Assembly: GCF_900112985.1 (NCBI RefSeq) | Contig: NZ_FONS01000006.1 | Coordinates: 264,809 to 328,808 of the forward strand | Direction: 5' to 3' | Source of the DNA: Pedobacter antarcticus | GTDB lineage: Bacteria > Bacteroidota > Bacteroidia > Sphingobacteriales > Sphingobacteriaceae | DNA length: 64,000 nt | Part shown: piece after piece, positions 51,849 through 60,201 of the stretch | Numbering within the stretch: position 1 is the stretch's first letter | Layout of the letters: each line of letters begins with the position of its first letter | Made by a program: the position numbers and the translations under genes | The notes under the pieces: model-generated | Databases searched by the model: none | What the model saw: the letters and a program-made list of their open reading frames with translations, nothing else | Told to the model about the DNA's origin: nothing

Positions 51849-52448
51849 TTATTCAGCTGCCGCCTGTTCATTAATAGCACTAACCGCTATTTCTGTAAGC
51901 GCAACATCTGTGGCTTTTTCATTATTGAGGGTCTGCTGCAAAAGTTCAGCAACATCAGTACGCCCCATATTCTGTGCGAATACAACCAGGGTACCATACG
52001 TTGCTATTTCATAATGCTCGACTTTTTGGGCCGCAAGAATCAATCCCGCATCACGGATCATCGTGCCAGCATCTGTGTCTTCAATAATGCCTTCCCCTTC
52101 AGCGATCAAGCCTTCCATAGCGTCGCATTTTTTTGCCTGGGCTTTTTCGTCCAACAATTCAAAAACCTGTTCCAATGTCGCGATATGGGTTTTAGTTTCC
52201 TCCGTGTGCTTTTCGAAAGCTGCTGCCAAGGCCTCGCTGGTCGCCGCTTTTTTCATTTTTGGAAGCGCTTTGGACAGATGTTTTTCTGCCCAGTAAATGT
52301 CCTTCAGCTCATCTACAAAAAATTCGTGGAACTCAGAATTCTCAATTTTTGCGGGTTTAGCGTCTTTGTTGGAGCTTACGTTTGTACTTTTCGCTGCAGC
52401 CGCCGCTCCTGTGGCTGTTTTTTTAGCCGTTGTTTTAGTTGTTGCCAT
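51849..52448 (-). CDS. YciE-like ferritin-superfamily protein (DUF892)
   Basis: A 199-residue protein. The first 40 residues are a disordered Lys/Ala/Thr tail (KTTAKKTATGAAAAAKST) that may bind DNA or be a linker. The rest is the DUF892 four-helix bundle: FFVDELKDIYWAEKHLSKAL, then AAFEKHTEETKTHIATLEQV, the metal-ligand Glu/His pairs, and AAQKVEHYEIATYGTLVVFA. YciE proteins are stress-induced (general stress and osmotic conditions). It is 16 bases after the large toroid-like gene and shares its direction. Higher GC than neighbours outside this block. Confidence 0.92.
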   Translation of the reverse strand: MATTKTTAKKTATGAAAAAKSTNVSSNKDAKPAKIENSEFHEFFVDELKDIYWAEKHLSKALPKMKKAATSEALAAAFEKHTEETKTHIATLEQVFELLDEKAQAKKCDAMEGLIAEGEGIIEDTDAGTMIRDAGLILAAQKVEHYEIATYGTLVVFAQNMGRTDVAELLQQTLNNEKATDVALTEIAVSAINEQAAAE

Positions 52449-52464
52449 TTTTCTAGTTTTTATG

Positions 52465-54696
52465 TTAATGATTGTTATGTTTTATCGTGGATTGCTCAAA
52501 TATCTTTATCGAAACCTGGCAGTCTCCCGGAATGCAGAACTCCAGGTTCCCCCCTTTTACAGGTTTTCCTTCAACATGCTTCTTCTGCCCTTTGACCCTT
52601 ACCTCAACCGCTGGGATTTTTAGGTTTTCGGTCTTTACCAACATCATCCGGCATTCCAGTCTTGCGTCACCCAGCACCTGGAAAGAAATATTTTTACCCC
52701 TTACAGCAGTAAAATCTGCGGTCGGGTAGTCAACATATACCATAAAGGCCTCACCGGGAATCTGCAGGTAGTGGCGGGGCAGGATTCCGAAAGCATTTCC
52801 AGCACCATAAACTTCCTGCCCAACAGTGCCTGACTTCAACCAGCCATCCTGCAAATCTTCCAGTGCAATCCATAATTTCGGGTCAACTTCACCGGTCTTG
52901 GTCTGCTCCTCTAACATTTCTGTCGGAAGCATAGGAGGATAATAATATATTGCGCGGTCAACCGTATAGCGGATAAACTCTGCAACCAGCAATTTGACCG
53001 ATGGCAAAATCTCTACACCCTCTGCATGGTTTAAATAGTCATGCAGCGCGCAGAATACCTCTTGCTCTTCATAGGCAGCAGTATAAGGCGCATCGTTTAA
53101 CGGGTAGAGGGCAAAAAATTTCGGGAAATTCTTACCATGTCCATAGTTACAATCCCACAACTGGGTATTGCGAAAAATGCTGGCCAGGCACATATAACTC
53201 AGCTCGAGGTACAGATTTTTACCTGTGATTTTAAATAACCGCAACAGCGCACCTGCTGAAAATGCTGTATTGTTGGCCTGGTAAAATATCTCAAAGCCAT
53301 ATCCTTCCAGGGTCCTGGCTGCTTTCTCTGCTTCGGCCAGATATTTTTTCTCTTTAGTCAGCTCAAAAGCCTGGAGCATGACATGGGCATACAAACCAGC
53401 CACATCCTTTTCTCCGCCCTTACCCTCCGCCGTTTCTGCTTTAATTACTTCAAGGGTATCCATTTTATAGAATACAGGCCATTTATACTTAAAATGACGC
53501 GCAACTTTAATGGCGAACTTCAACGAATCCAAAAAGAGCGTTTTGGCTACTTTGTCACCTTTCAGCGCCAGCCGCGACAGGTTTAATAACGGGTGATGCA
53601 GGTACCAGGAGTCCATGACCAGCGGTACCTTCTGTTCCTCTTCCCCTTTGAGTTTATCTTCCGCCGCCGGAAGCCAGCGCATAATGGTACCGAGCTGATC
53701 ATTGTAAAATGCCGGTGATCCTTCTTTGATAACTTTCATGACTTCCAGCTCTTTACCACCCCACTCCACGTAATCCAATAGCGGAAGCAGAACGGCCAGC
53801 TGCACCATAATTTCCGGCGGGGTTTCATAATCACTGACGTAGGCGTTAAAATATTTGTGTCCGGCCACCTGCGACCAGCAGCCGGGACTTTCAATCAGAT
53901 CCTTCAACCCATTTTCAAGGACTTCAGGCCATGAATGATATCGGGTATCGGGTCTGGGCATGAGAAGGTAAATGCGGCTGAGCAGGGTCAGGTAAGTTTC
54001 CATAACCTCGGCCTCACTTTCAGCTGCCTGGGCTTTGAAAGCAATAAAAGCATCAGAAATAGTAACTTTTTTTCCTGCGTTTAATGGCTTTTTGGATGGT
54101 GGCAGAGAAAACCCCAGCTCTGGCCATTCTCCACCCACGGTATCTCCCAGGGAAGTTTCGGTTTGATCACAATAGGCCGATATAGCCGTCAGGTTTTGCA
54201 GGTATAATATTGCTCCTGATTTTGGACGCGTCTGGGATAAATAGAGGAATCCGGAGCGGGTACCCCACTGACTAGCGTGAATTTTACCGGCAGAATTTTC
54301 CGGCTTTCTACTTTTGTCTGTGAAAAGGATATCCCTGGGCCAGTATGGAATATCCAGCGTTGTCGTAGGTTCCAGTGTAGTGGTATAACGAAGAACCGGA
54401 ATATCTTCATCCGTGTCAATAATGATGTCAACAGTTTGTTTGCCGTAGACACCCTCTAGGGCCAAGGTGATCCCCGTGGTATTCACTTGTTTTTCTGCGA
54501 CATCGAACCCACCTGGACTGTAAGCACATCTAAACAAACTAATCGCGCCATTAGGCATCCGGGCCTCCACTAAAATGGAATCTGAGGTCTGAAATACCTG
54601 AAAAGTATAGTTTTTGGTTTCATTTGAATACAGGGGCTCCTCCACCACCGCAAGATCATTACTTGCCAGGACTGCCCAGGGGGACATTGATTTCAT
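52465..54696 (-). CDS. Large cytosolic protein, possibly a glycoside-acting alpha/alpha-toroid enzyme
   Basis: A 743-residue protein without signal peptide. The N-terminal 220 residues are beta-rich (sandwich-like). The central part from about 235 to 600 is helical with pairs of Trp/Tyr-rich helices, such as DSWYLHHPLLNLSRLALKGD, then LFLDSLKFAIKVARHFKYKW and GLYAHVMLQAFELTKEKKYL, suggesting an alpha/alpha toroid as in six-hairpin glycosidases. The C-terminal 80 residues are beta-rich again. I recognise no named GH family. Its divergent neighbour is a GH130 phosphorylase and its downstream neighbour YciE-like, so a link to intracellular oligosaccharide or stress storage is inferred only. Confidence 0.7.
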   Translation of the reverse strand: MKSMSPWAVLASNDLAVVEEPLYSNETKNYTFQVFQTSDSILVEARMPNGAISLFRCAYSPGGFDVAEKQVNTTGITLALEGVYGKQTVDIIIDTDEDIPVLRYTTTLEPTTTLDIPYWPRDILFTDKSRKPENSAGKIHASQWGTRSGFLYLSQTRPKSGAILYLQNLTAISAYCDQTETSLGDTVGGEWPELGFSLPPSKKPLNAGKKVTISDAFIAFKAQAAESEAEVMETYLTLLSRIYLLMPRPDTRYHSWPEVLENGLKDLIESPGCWSQVAGHKYFNAYVSDYETPPEIMVQLAVLLPLLDYVEWGGKELEVMKVIKEGSPAFYNDQLGTIMRWLPAAEDKLKGEEEQKVPLVMDSWYLHHPLLNLSRLALKGDKVAKTLFLDSLKFAIKVARHFKYKWPVFYKMDTLEVIKAETAEGKGGEKDVAGLYAHVMLQAFELTKEKKYLAEAEKAARTLEGYGFEIFYQANNTAFSAGALLRLFKITGKNLYLELSYMCLASIFRNTQLWDCNYGHGKNFPKFFALYPLNDAPYTAAYEEQEVFCALHDYLNHAEGVEILPSVKLLVAEFIRYTVDRAIYYYPPMLPTEMLEEQTKTGEVDPKLWIALEDLQDGWLKSGTVGQEVYGAGNAFGILPRHYLQIPGEAFMVYVDYPTADFTAVRGKNISFQVLGDARLECRMMLVKTENLKIPAVEVRVKGQKKHVEGKPVKGGNLEFCIPGDCQVSIKIFEQSTIKHNNH

Positions 54697-54872
54697 AACA
54701 AGTGTTTTAAAAGGTTAATGTGATGCCAATAACAGAGTGACTGACATAATGTTTTCAGCGCCGAAGTTTAGCGTATTTACTACATCATCTTCGGGTGTAT
54801 TCCGCAAATTGACAGCTGAAACTTTTTGTTACCGATCTTGTTTGCTTTGGAGACATTGATACCAGTTCAAAC

Positions 54873-55922
54873 ATGAAAGACCTTGCCCGCAGATTTCCGC
54901 AAAACCCACTCCTGATACCTAAAGACCTCTGCCCCAGCGCCGATGGCCTTCAGGTGATCTGCCTGCTAAATCCCGGCGTATTCACCTACCTGGGCAAAAC
55001 CTGGCTGCTGGTCAGGGTGGCCGAAAGTATTAAACAGGTCGAAGGCTGGGCATTTATACCTGCTTTGAATGACCAGGGGAAATTGGAAATCATTGAAGTA
55101 CCGCTAAATGATCCTGAACTTATCGCTACGGATGCGCGTGTGTTCAATTACCAAGGGCTGGACTACCTAACTACTGTCTCCCATTTGCGCCTGCTAAGCA
55201 GCACAGACGGCATCAACTTCAGGGAAGAAGAAGGGTTCCCTGGGATATTTGGAAAGGGCAGACTGGAACGTTATGGCATTGAAGACTGCAGGGTTACCTT
55301 CCTTGAAGATCTTTATTATCTCACCTATACCGCCGTGTCAGATAACGGCGTCGGCGTAGGTTTACAGACCACCCGAAACTGGAAAGATTTTGAACGCAAA
55401 GGGATGATCCTGCCGCCCCACAATAAGGATGTCGCTATTTTTGAAGAAAAAATCAATGGTAAATACTACGCCCTGCACCGCCCCAGTAGCAAGGACATCG
55501 GCGGGAATTACATCTGGCTTGCCGAGTCACCTGATGCCCTCCACTGGGGCAATCATCAATGCCTTATCAAATCCCGGCCCGGAATGTGGGACAGCGGACG
55601 GGTAGGGGCCGGAGCCGCCCCCATCAAAACCGATCAAGGCTGGCTGGAAATCTATCATGGTGCAACCGCAGAAAACCGCTACTGCCTCGGCGCATTTTTA
55701 CTCGACCTGGATAACCCGGCTATCGTTCTGACCAGGAGTATCGAACCCATCATGGTCCCTACAGAAAATTATGAGCTCAGTGGTTTTTTCGGATTCGTCG
55801 TTTTCACTAATGGACATATAGTCAGGGGTGACGAGCTGACCATCTACTATGGTGCAGCAGATGAATTCGTATGCGGCGCGACTTTTTCCATCAGGGAAAT
55901 CTTGGAATCGCTTAACCGGTAA
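54873..55922 (+). CDS. GH130-family glycoside phosphorylase
   Basis: A 349-residue five-bladed propeller. Family segments: FPQNPLLIPKDLCPSADG at the start, GIEDCRVTFLEDLYYLTYTA with the catalytic Asp of the EDxR motif, VAIFEEKINGKYYALHRP, WDSGRVGAGAAPIKTDQGWL and EIYHGA, and the closing ELTIYYGAADEFVCGATF. GH130 enzymes phosphorolyse beta-mannosides (for example beta-1,4-mannosyl-glucose or mannosyl-N-acetylglucosamine) or hydrolyse mannobiose. Which is not clear. There is no signal peptide, so it acts inside the cell. No mannan uptake genes are adjacent, unlike in standard mannan loci. Confidence 0.9.
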   Translation: MKDLARRFPQNPLLIPKDLCPSADGLQVICLLNPGVFTYLGKTWLLVRVAESIKQVEGWAFIPALNDQGKLEIIEVPLNDPELIATDARVFNYQGLDYLTTVSHLRLLSSTDGINFREEEGFPGIFGKGRLERYGIEDCRVTFLEDLYYLTYTAVSDNGVGVGLQTTRNWKDFERKGMILPPHNKDVAIFEEKINGKYYALHRPSSKDIGGNYIWLAESPDALHWGNHQCLIKSRPGMWDSGRVGAGAAPIKTDQGWLEIYHGATAENRYCLGAFLLDLDNPAIVLTRSIEPIMVPTENYELSGFFGFVVFTNGHIVRGDELTIYYGAADEFVCGATFSIREILESLNR

Positions 55923-56021
55923 CGTACCGGAATAGGTATGTAATTCAAATTCCCGTGTCAAAAACAGGGATCTAAACAAGGAATTTAGGCCTACCCTATT
56001 GATATTTGGAATGGTCAACAT

Positions 56022-56087
56022 GGACTATTTAGTAAAAATACTTGAGCTTAAAAGAACATGCTCATATGTAAATGTGTTATATCTTTG
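56022..56087 (+). promoter_or_regulatory. Shared regulatory element and -7 box upstream of an AraC-type gene
   Basis: A 29-base element (56022-56050) agrees with the one at 57812-57840 at 24 of 29 positions; the conserved cores are GGACTA, TTAGT, AAAAT and TTGAGCT. Exactly 29 bases later both carry the box TATCTTTG (56080-56087). The sequence between element and box is not conserved, which indicates selection on the two sites and their spacing. Likely target of the AraC-type protein encoded at 56208. Confidence 0.75.
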
Positions 56088-56207
56088 TGTTGTAATTGAG
56101 ACGATTGAATTCAAGATTAATTATATTTTCCTTATTGCAGCTTTGGGAACACCACTAATCAAATAGCGTCGATCGTATAATGCCGTATTACATCAAAAAA
56201 TAATTAA

Positions 56208-57071
56208 ATGAAAAAAATGCTTAAAGTTCCAACTTCATTGATTGGTTGTGATGCTCCGCAAAACTCCTTGATGTTAGATGGTTGTTCTGTAATCGAGCAG
56301 TGCATACATAGTACGGAAGTTAAAGGCACAATGTACCTCGAACAGCATTTACTCCTTATCGTACTGGAAGGATCTGTCGTTCTCACTTATGGAAAACAAG
56401 AATATAAGCTCGGTAAGAACGATATGATTTTGCTAAAAAAAGCAACTGCTGTAAAATATCATAAATTCGGGAATGCAGATAATGATAATATCTACGACAG
56501 CTTAATGTTTAGCATCAAAGATGATCTTCTAAAGTCATTTCTGTCAAGCTCAGATATTAAGGTATCAAAACCTGAAGGTGAAATCAAAACTGGCGTTTAC
56601 CCGATGAATGAATGTCTGGTTGCATTTGCCCACTCTCTTAAACCGTATTTTTTTGATCATTCCGTCGTTCATCCTGGCCAGCTTCGTTTAAAAATCATGG
56701 AATTACTATATGATGTAGCGGAATGTAACCGGAATATGTTTTTACAGATTCTCCAGTTGCACGAGCCTATAAGGACAGATATCCGAAATGTGGTAGAACA
56801 ACATTATGCTTCCCCGGTCTCAGTTTCAGAATTGGCATACCTTTCTGGTAGAAGTGTATCCAGCTTCAAAAGAGATTTTCAAAATATATACAATGCTGCA
56901 CCTGCAACGTGGATAAGAGAAAAAAGGCTAAACAAGGCAAAAGATATGCTGGAAACTACAATGATGTCTGTTTCAGAGATTTGTTACATGTTAGGATTTG
57001 AGAATATATCTCACTTTTCCAGGATATTTAAAGAGTTTCACGGAAAGGCTCCTACCGTTTTTCGACTTTAA
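56208..57071 (+). CDS. AraC-family transcriptional regulator, probable autoregulator
   Basis: A 287-residue regulator. The cupin-like N-terminal domain is MYLEQHLLLIVLEGSVVLTY and KQEYKLGKNDMILLKKATAV. The double helix-turn-helix is ASPVSVSELAYLSGRSVSSF with KRDFQNIYNAAPATW, and MMSVSEICYMLGFENISHFS followed by FHGKAPTVFR. A second ATG at 56217 would also serve. The 29-base element upstream of it is repeated before the NTF2-OYE operon at 57946, so it probably controls itself, the following NAD(P)-binding gene and that operon. Ligand unknown. Confidence 0.92.
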   Translation: MKKMLKVPTSLIGCDAPQNSLMLDGCSVIEQCIHSTEVKGTMYLEQHLLLIVLEGSVVLTYGKQEYKLGKNDMILLKKATAVKYHKFGNADNDNIYDSLMFSIKDDLLKSFLSSSDIKVSKPEGEIKTGVYPMNECLVAFAHSLKPYFFDHSVVHPGQLRLKIMELLYDVAECNRNMFLQILQLHEPIRTDIRNVVEQHYASPVSVSELAYLSGRSVSSFKRDFQNIYNAAPATWIREKRLNKAKDMLETTMMSVSEICYMLGFENISHFSRIFKEFHGKAPTVFRL

Positions 57072-57090
57072 ACATTAAAATTATAAATCT

Positions 57091-57726
57091 ATGAAAGTAT
57101 TAGTGATCGGAGCAAATGGTCGGGTTGGCTCCCTTTTAATCGAAAAGTTAGCTTCTCAACATCAGGTTATCGCTGGCTCGCGGCATTCAAAAGCAATCAA
57201 TAATTCTTATAACGTTGAGCATTCATATATTAATTTACTAAATGATGTAAATTCTATTACAGAAAGCATGAATGGTGTAGATGCGGTATATTTTGTATCC
57301 GGTTCCCGCGGCAAAAATCTTTTACAAATAGACTTACATGGAGCAATAAAAACTATGCAAGCCGCAGAAAGAGTTGGAGCAAAGCGTTATATATTGCTTA
57401 GTTCTGTTTTCGCATTGCAACCGGAACATTGGAAGGAATCTTTCCTAAGTGATTTAACAGATTATAATATTGCTAAACATTATGCCGACTTATATCTCAG
57501 TACTCAAACTCAGTTAGATTATACCATACTACAACCTGGGGCGCTTAAAGAGGAACAAGGCACTGGAAAAATAGAGACAAATGTGATCAGCCCGGGATCT
57601 AACTCTATAGCGAATGTTGTAGATACGCTTGTGGCGATATTGGCAGACGACTCAACAATTGGGAGGGTAATTCTTATGCATGATGGGGACACTCCAATTA
57701 GTGAAGCCATTCGTCCGGCAGAATAA
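57091..57726 (+). CDS. NAD(P)-binding atypical SDR (NmrA/YwnB-like)
   Basis: A 211-residue protein with a Rossmann loop VIGANGRVGSLLIEKLASQH at the N-terminus and the extended/atypical SDR pattern (VYFVSGSRGKNLLQIDLHGA, IKTMQAAERVGAKRYILLSS, DYTILQPGALKEEQG). No catalytic Tyr-x-x-x-Lys is present; the fold is used for NAD(P) binding in sensing or for reduction. It follows the AraC-type gene by 19 bases, so the two form one operon. Confidence 0.88.
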   Translation: MKVLVIGANGRVGSLLIEKLASQHQVIAGSRHSKAINNSYNVEHSYINLLNDVNSITESMNGVDAVYFVSGSRGKNLLQIDLHGAIKTMQAAERVGAKRYILLSSVFALQPEHWKESFLSDLTDYNIAKHYADLYLSTQTQLDYTILQPGALKEEQGTGKIETNVISPGSNSIANVVDTLVAILADDSTIGRVILMHDGDTPISEAIRPAE

Positions 57727-57811
57727 TATATCCATAAATACCCCACCATTGAATGTTATCTTACCCAGATATTCAGCCAATATATCTTCCTAATCCTTTT
57801 ATATCAAAATA

Positions 57812-57877
57812 GGACTAATTAGTCAAAATCTTTGAGCTAATTAGAAAAAACATCAAATTCTTGTCATTGTATCTTTG
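57812..57877 (+). promoter_or_regulatory. Second copy of the regulatory element and -7 box, before the NTF2-OYE operon
   Basis: Element at 57812-57840, with flanking CTAATTAG copies (57815-57822 and 57837-57844) as a direct repeat, and TATCTTTG at 57870-57877. Spacing to the box is identical to the copy upstream of the AraC-type gene. No consensus TTG is present near -33, which fits a promoter that needs an activator. Confidence 0.75.
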
Positions 57878-57945
57878 TTAAAGAAAAAGAGATGAATAAT
57901 CTGCTAATACCTGACAGTATTATTCTCATTTAAACGAGATAATTT

Positions 57946-58503
57946 ATGCAAAAAAATCCGAAACAAAATGAGCTTACCCGTTCAGCAAAATTAAACGCTG
58001 ATGGATCACAAAAAAGTAGTGGAAACATAGTTAAAAAACTGTTTTCATCAGTTCCAACTGCACTGATATTTTCTGCCCTAACAATTGGAAGCCTATTGGT
58101 TTCATGTCAAAATAGCTATAGTCAAAATAATAAAAAAGAAGTTATGCAAAACAATCAAGAACAAAAAGATGGCATCCTCAAGCCAATAGAATTATATATT
58201 GAAGCAGGACGAAAAGGCGATGGCAACATTGCAAATCCAGCATTTGCATCTACTGCAACCATGTCCTGGTCAGAAAATGGAGTATTAAAAAGCGTTCCTA
58301 TTCAAGCACTGTTTGACGGATTTTCTGCAGCCGAGCCAATGGAAGCGAGCTATAAAATAACCACTTTGGATGTAGAAAGTGATGTAGCAATAGTGAGAAT
58401 CGAATCTCAGTTTGGACCCGACAAATATGCCGATATGTTTACATTGGTAAAAGACGGTAACAACTGGAAAATCATTAGTAAAATTTACCATGTAATAAAA
58501 TAA
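57946..58503 (+). CDS. NTF2-like (lumazine-binding type) protein with membrane anchor
   Basis: A 185-residue protein. A basic N-terminal tail (about 1-35) precedes a hydrophobic segment with a lipobox-like LLVSC (about 55), then the NTF2-like domain (PIELYIEAGRKGDGNIANPA, AFASTATMSWSENGVLKSVP, EASYKITTLDVESDVAIVRI). This matches the putative lumazine-binding subgroup of the fold. The first gene of a four-gene operon (two NTF2-like, OYE, remnant). The long basic tail in front of the signal is unusual; a start inside the frame at the Met before the anchor would give a more normal lipoprotein. Confidence 0.8.
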   Translation: MQKNPKQNELTRSAKLNADGSQKSSGNIVKKLFSSVPTALIFSALTIGSLLVSCQNSYSQNNKKEVMQNNQEQKDGILKPIELYIEAGRKGDGNIANPAFASTATMSWSENGVLKSVPIQALFDGFSAAEPMEASYKITTLDVESDVAIVRIESQFGPDKYADMFTLVKDGNNWKIISKIYHVIK

Positions 58504-58508
58504 AAATC

Positions 58509-58895
58509 ATGTCCGCAAATCAAAATATCAACACCGTTCAAGATTATGAAGATGTCCTGGCAGCAATGGAAGGCTATGTTCAGGGATTAAAAACCGGAAA
58601 CGTAGATCAATTAAAAAAGACCTTCCATCAAGATGCGATTATGTATGGCCATTTAGGTGATGACCTCTCACAAGGCAGCATAGATAATCTTTATACCTAC
58701 GTCGAGAAATTCGGATCAGCACCAAATATCAAAACCAATCTCACGGTTTTACACAAAACACCTACCACAGCAATTGTTCGAATTGAAATGGAACATGACG
58801 CTGCCAATGAAGATTTTACAGACTACCATTCTTTAATTAAGATTAATGGAGAATGGAAGGTAGTTGCAAAACTTTTTCATCTCTACACTAAGTAA
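58509..58895 (+). CDS. NTF2-like (lumazine-binding type) protein, cytosolic paralog
   Basis: A 128-residue NTF2-fold protein, paralogous to the previous gene in its last 110 residues (AAMEGYVQGLKTGNVDQLKK, then VLHKTPTTAIVRIEMEHDAA, DYHSLIKINGEWKVVAKLFH). No signal peptide. The gene starts five bases after the previous stop. Together with the anchored paralog it may form a heteromer or serve the reductase encoded next. Confidence 0.85.
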   Translation: MSANQNINTVQDYEDVLAAMEGYVQGLKTGNVDQLKKTFHQDAIMYGHLGDDLSQGSIDNLYTYVEKFGSAPNIKTNLTVLHKTPTTAIVRIEMEHDAANEDFTDYHSLIKINGEWKVVAKLFHLYTK

Positions 58896-58973
58896 TCAAA
58901 TTCCTAATGTTGAAGTTCTTACTGGGAGCATATATTGCTTTCAGCGGGACTTCGCGTTCAAAAAAAAATAAAA

Positions 58974-60047
58974 ATGTCAAAATTATTCAGTCCATTGACT
59001 GTCAAATCTGTTACGTTCAAAAATAGGATTTTCACCTCGCCTATGTGTATGTATATGGCGGAAGATGGATTTGCAGGTGATTGGCACCTGATTCATTACG
59101 GCTCAAGAGCAATGGGAGGCGCTGGCGCAATAATGCTGGAAGCAACAGCTGTACGTGCCGATGGACGTATTGGTGTGGGAGATTTGGGAATATGGAAAGA
59201 CGAACACATTAAAATGCTTTCTAAGATCGTCTCTTTTATAAAAAGTACAGGTAGTATTCCCGCAATTCAACTGGCACATGCAGGAAGAAAAGGAAGTACC
59301 TGGGCTTCTGGAGGTGAAAGCCGCCCGTTAATGCCAGGTGAAGAAAATGGCTGGGAGTTAATTGCGCCTTCTGCTATTGCATTCTCACCAGCAATGCAAA
59401 CGCCTCGTGAAATGACCTTAAAGGATATTGAGGAAATTCAGCAAGCTTTTGTAGATGCCGCAATGAGAGCTTTGAAGTCTGGCTTTGAACTGATTGAAAT
59501 TCACAGCGCACATGGTTATCTCATTAATGAATTTCTATCGCCTATTCCAAACAAAAGAACAGATCACTACGGTGGAACTATTGAAAACAGAGCAAGGTTT
59601 CTATTTGAAATTATTGAAAAAGTCAAAGCAGTATGGCCATCAGATCTTCCGATTGCTGTTCGTATTTCTGCTACAGATTGGACAGAAGAAGGATGGACGA
59701 TTTCCGATTCAGTTTGGCTAAGTAAGGAGCTCTCAAAGAAAGGAATTGATGTTATCGATGTCTCTTCGGGAGGAATGATCCCAAATGCTAAAATAACAGT
59801 TGGTTCAGGCTATCAGTTGCCATTTGCAAGCACTATCAAACGTGAAGTAAAAGATCAGTTACTTGTAGGAACAGTGGGAATGATCACCAATGCCCATCAA
59901 GCCGAAACTATATTAACCAACGGAGATGCCGATCTTATTTTTATTGGCCGTGAACTATTGCGAAACCCTTATTTCCCTTTAGTAGCTGCAAAACAACTTC
60001 GTTCAGAAATACCTGTCCCTAAACCCTATGAACTTGCATTTAAATAA
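58974..60047 (+). CDS. Old Yellow Enzyme family ene-reductase (YqjM-like)
   Basis: A 357-residue FMN enzyme; the start at ATG 58974 gives the family start SKLFSPLTVKSVTFKNRIFT. YqjM-class features: SPMCMYMAEDGFAGDWHLIH with the Cys that tunes the flavin, QLAHAGRKGSTW, HSAHGYLINEFLSPIPNKRT, DHYGGTIENRARFLFEII and GRELLRNPYFPL. It reduces activated alkenes such as enones and quinones. A second OYE, of the NemA-like class, is at 35627. The preceding 79 bases contain a short frame starting MLKFLLGAYIAFSGTS, possibly a trace of another gene. Confidence 0.93.
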   Translation: MSKLFSPLTVKSVTFKNRIFTSPMCMYMAEDGFAGDWHLIHYGSRAMGGAGAIMLEATAVRADGRIGVGDLGIWKDEHIKMLSKIVSFIKSTGSIPAIQLAHAGRKGSTWASGGESRPLMPGEENGWELIAPSAIAFSPAMQTPREMTLKDIEEIQQAFVDAAMRALKSGFELIEIHSAHGYLINEFLSPIPNKRTDHYGGTIENRARFLFEIIEKVKAVWPSDLPIAVRISATDWTEEGWTISDSVWLSKELSKKGIDVIDVSSGGMIPNAKITVGSGYQLPFASTIKREVKDQLLVGTVGMITNAHQAETILTNGDADLIFIGRELLRNPYFPLVAAKQLRSEIPVPKPYELAFK

Positions 60048-60059
60048 AGAAACAATTTT

Positions 60060-60167
60060 ATGAGTATCTATTTAACTATCATTATAAAGGCACCGCCTGA
60101 ACGCCAACAAGAAATCAAAGACCTTTTATACACTCTCCCGGAATTACTCCCAGGGACTATTTTCTGA
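60060..60167 (+). pseudogene. Truncated antibiotic-biosynthesis-monooxygenase-like gene
   Basis: A 35-residue frame 12 bases after the OYE stop. The sequence MSIYLTIIIKAPPERQQEIK and a following helix is the N-terminal strand and helix of the ABM/putative quinol monooxygenase fold (about 95 residues when complete). It ends at TGA 60165-60167, and the following 30 bases do not continue the fold in any frame. Such monooxygenases often accompany SDR and OYE genes. Decayed end of the operon. Confidence 0.5.
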
Positions 60168-60201
60168 AATTAAGACTATTAAGCGTTGGCTAAGATACCT
60201 T

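Noticed and set aside
51831..52595. A 254-codon plus-strand frame, Cys/Phe-rich
   Set aside because: It is antisense to the YciE-like gene and the end of the next gene; the Lys/Ala-rich tail of YciE produces long open antisense frames. YciE is clearly the real gene.
57892..57933. A 13-codon frame (begins MNNLLIPDS) between the -7 box and the NTF2-like gene, as a leader peptide
   Set aside because: No attenuator structure follows, no repeated codons, and the gap to the gene is only 12 bases; probably part of the leader.
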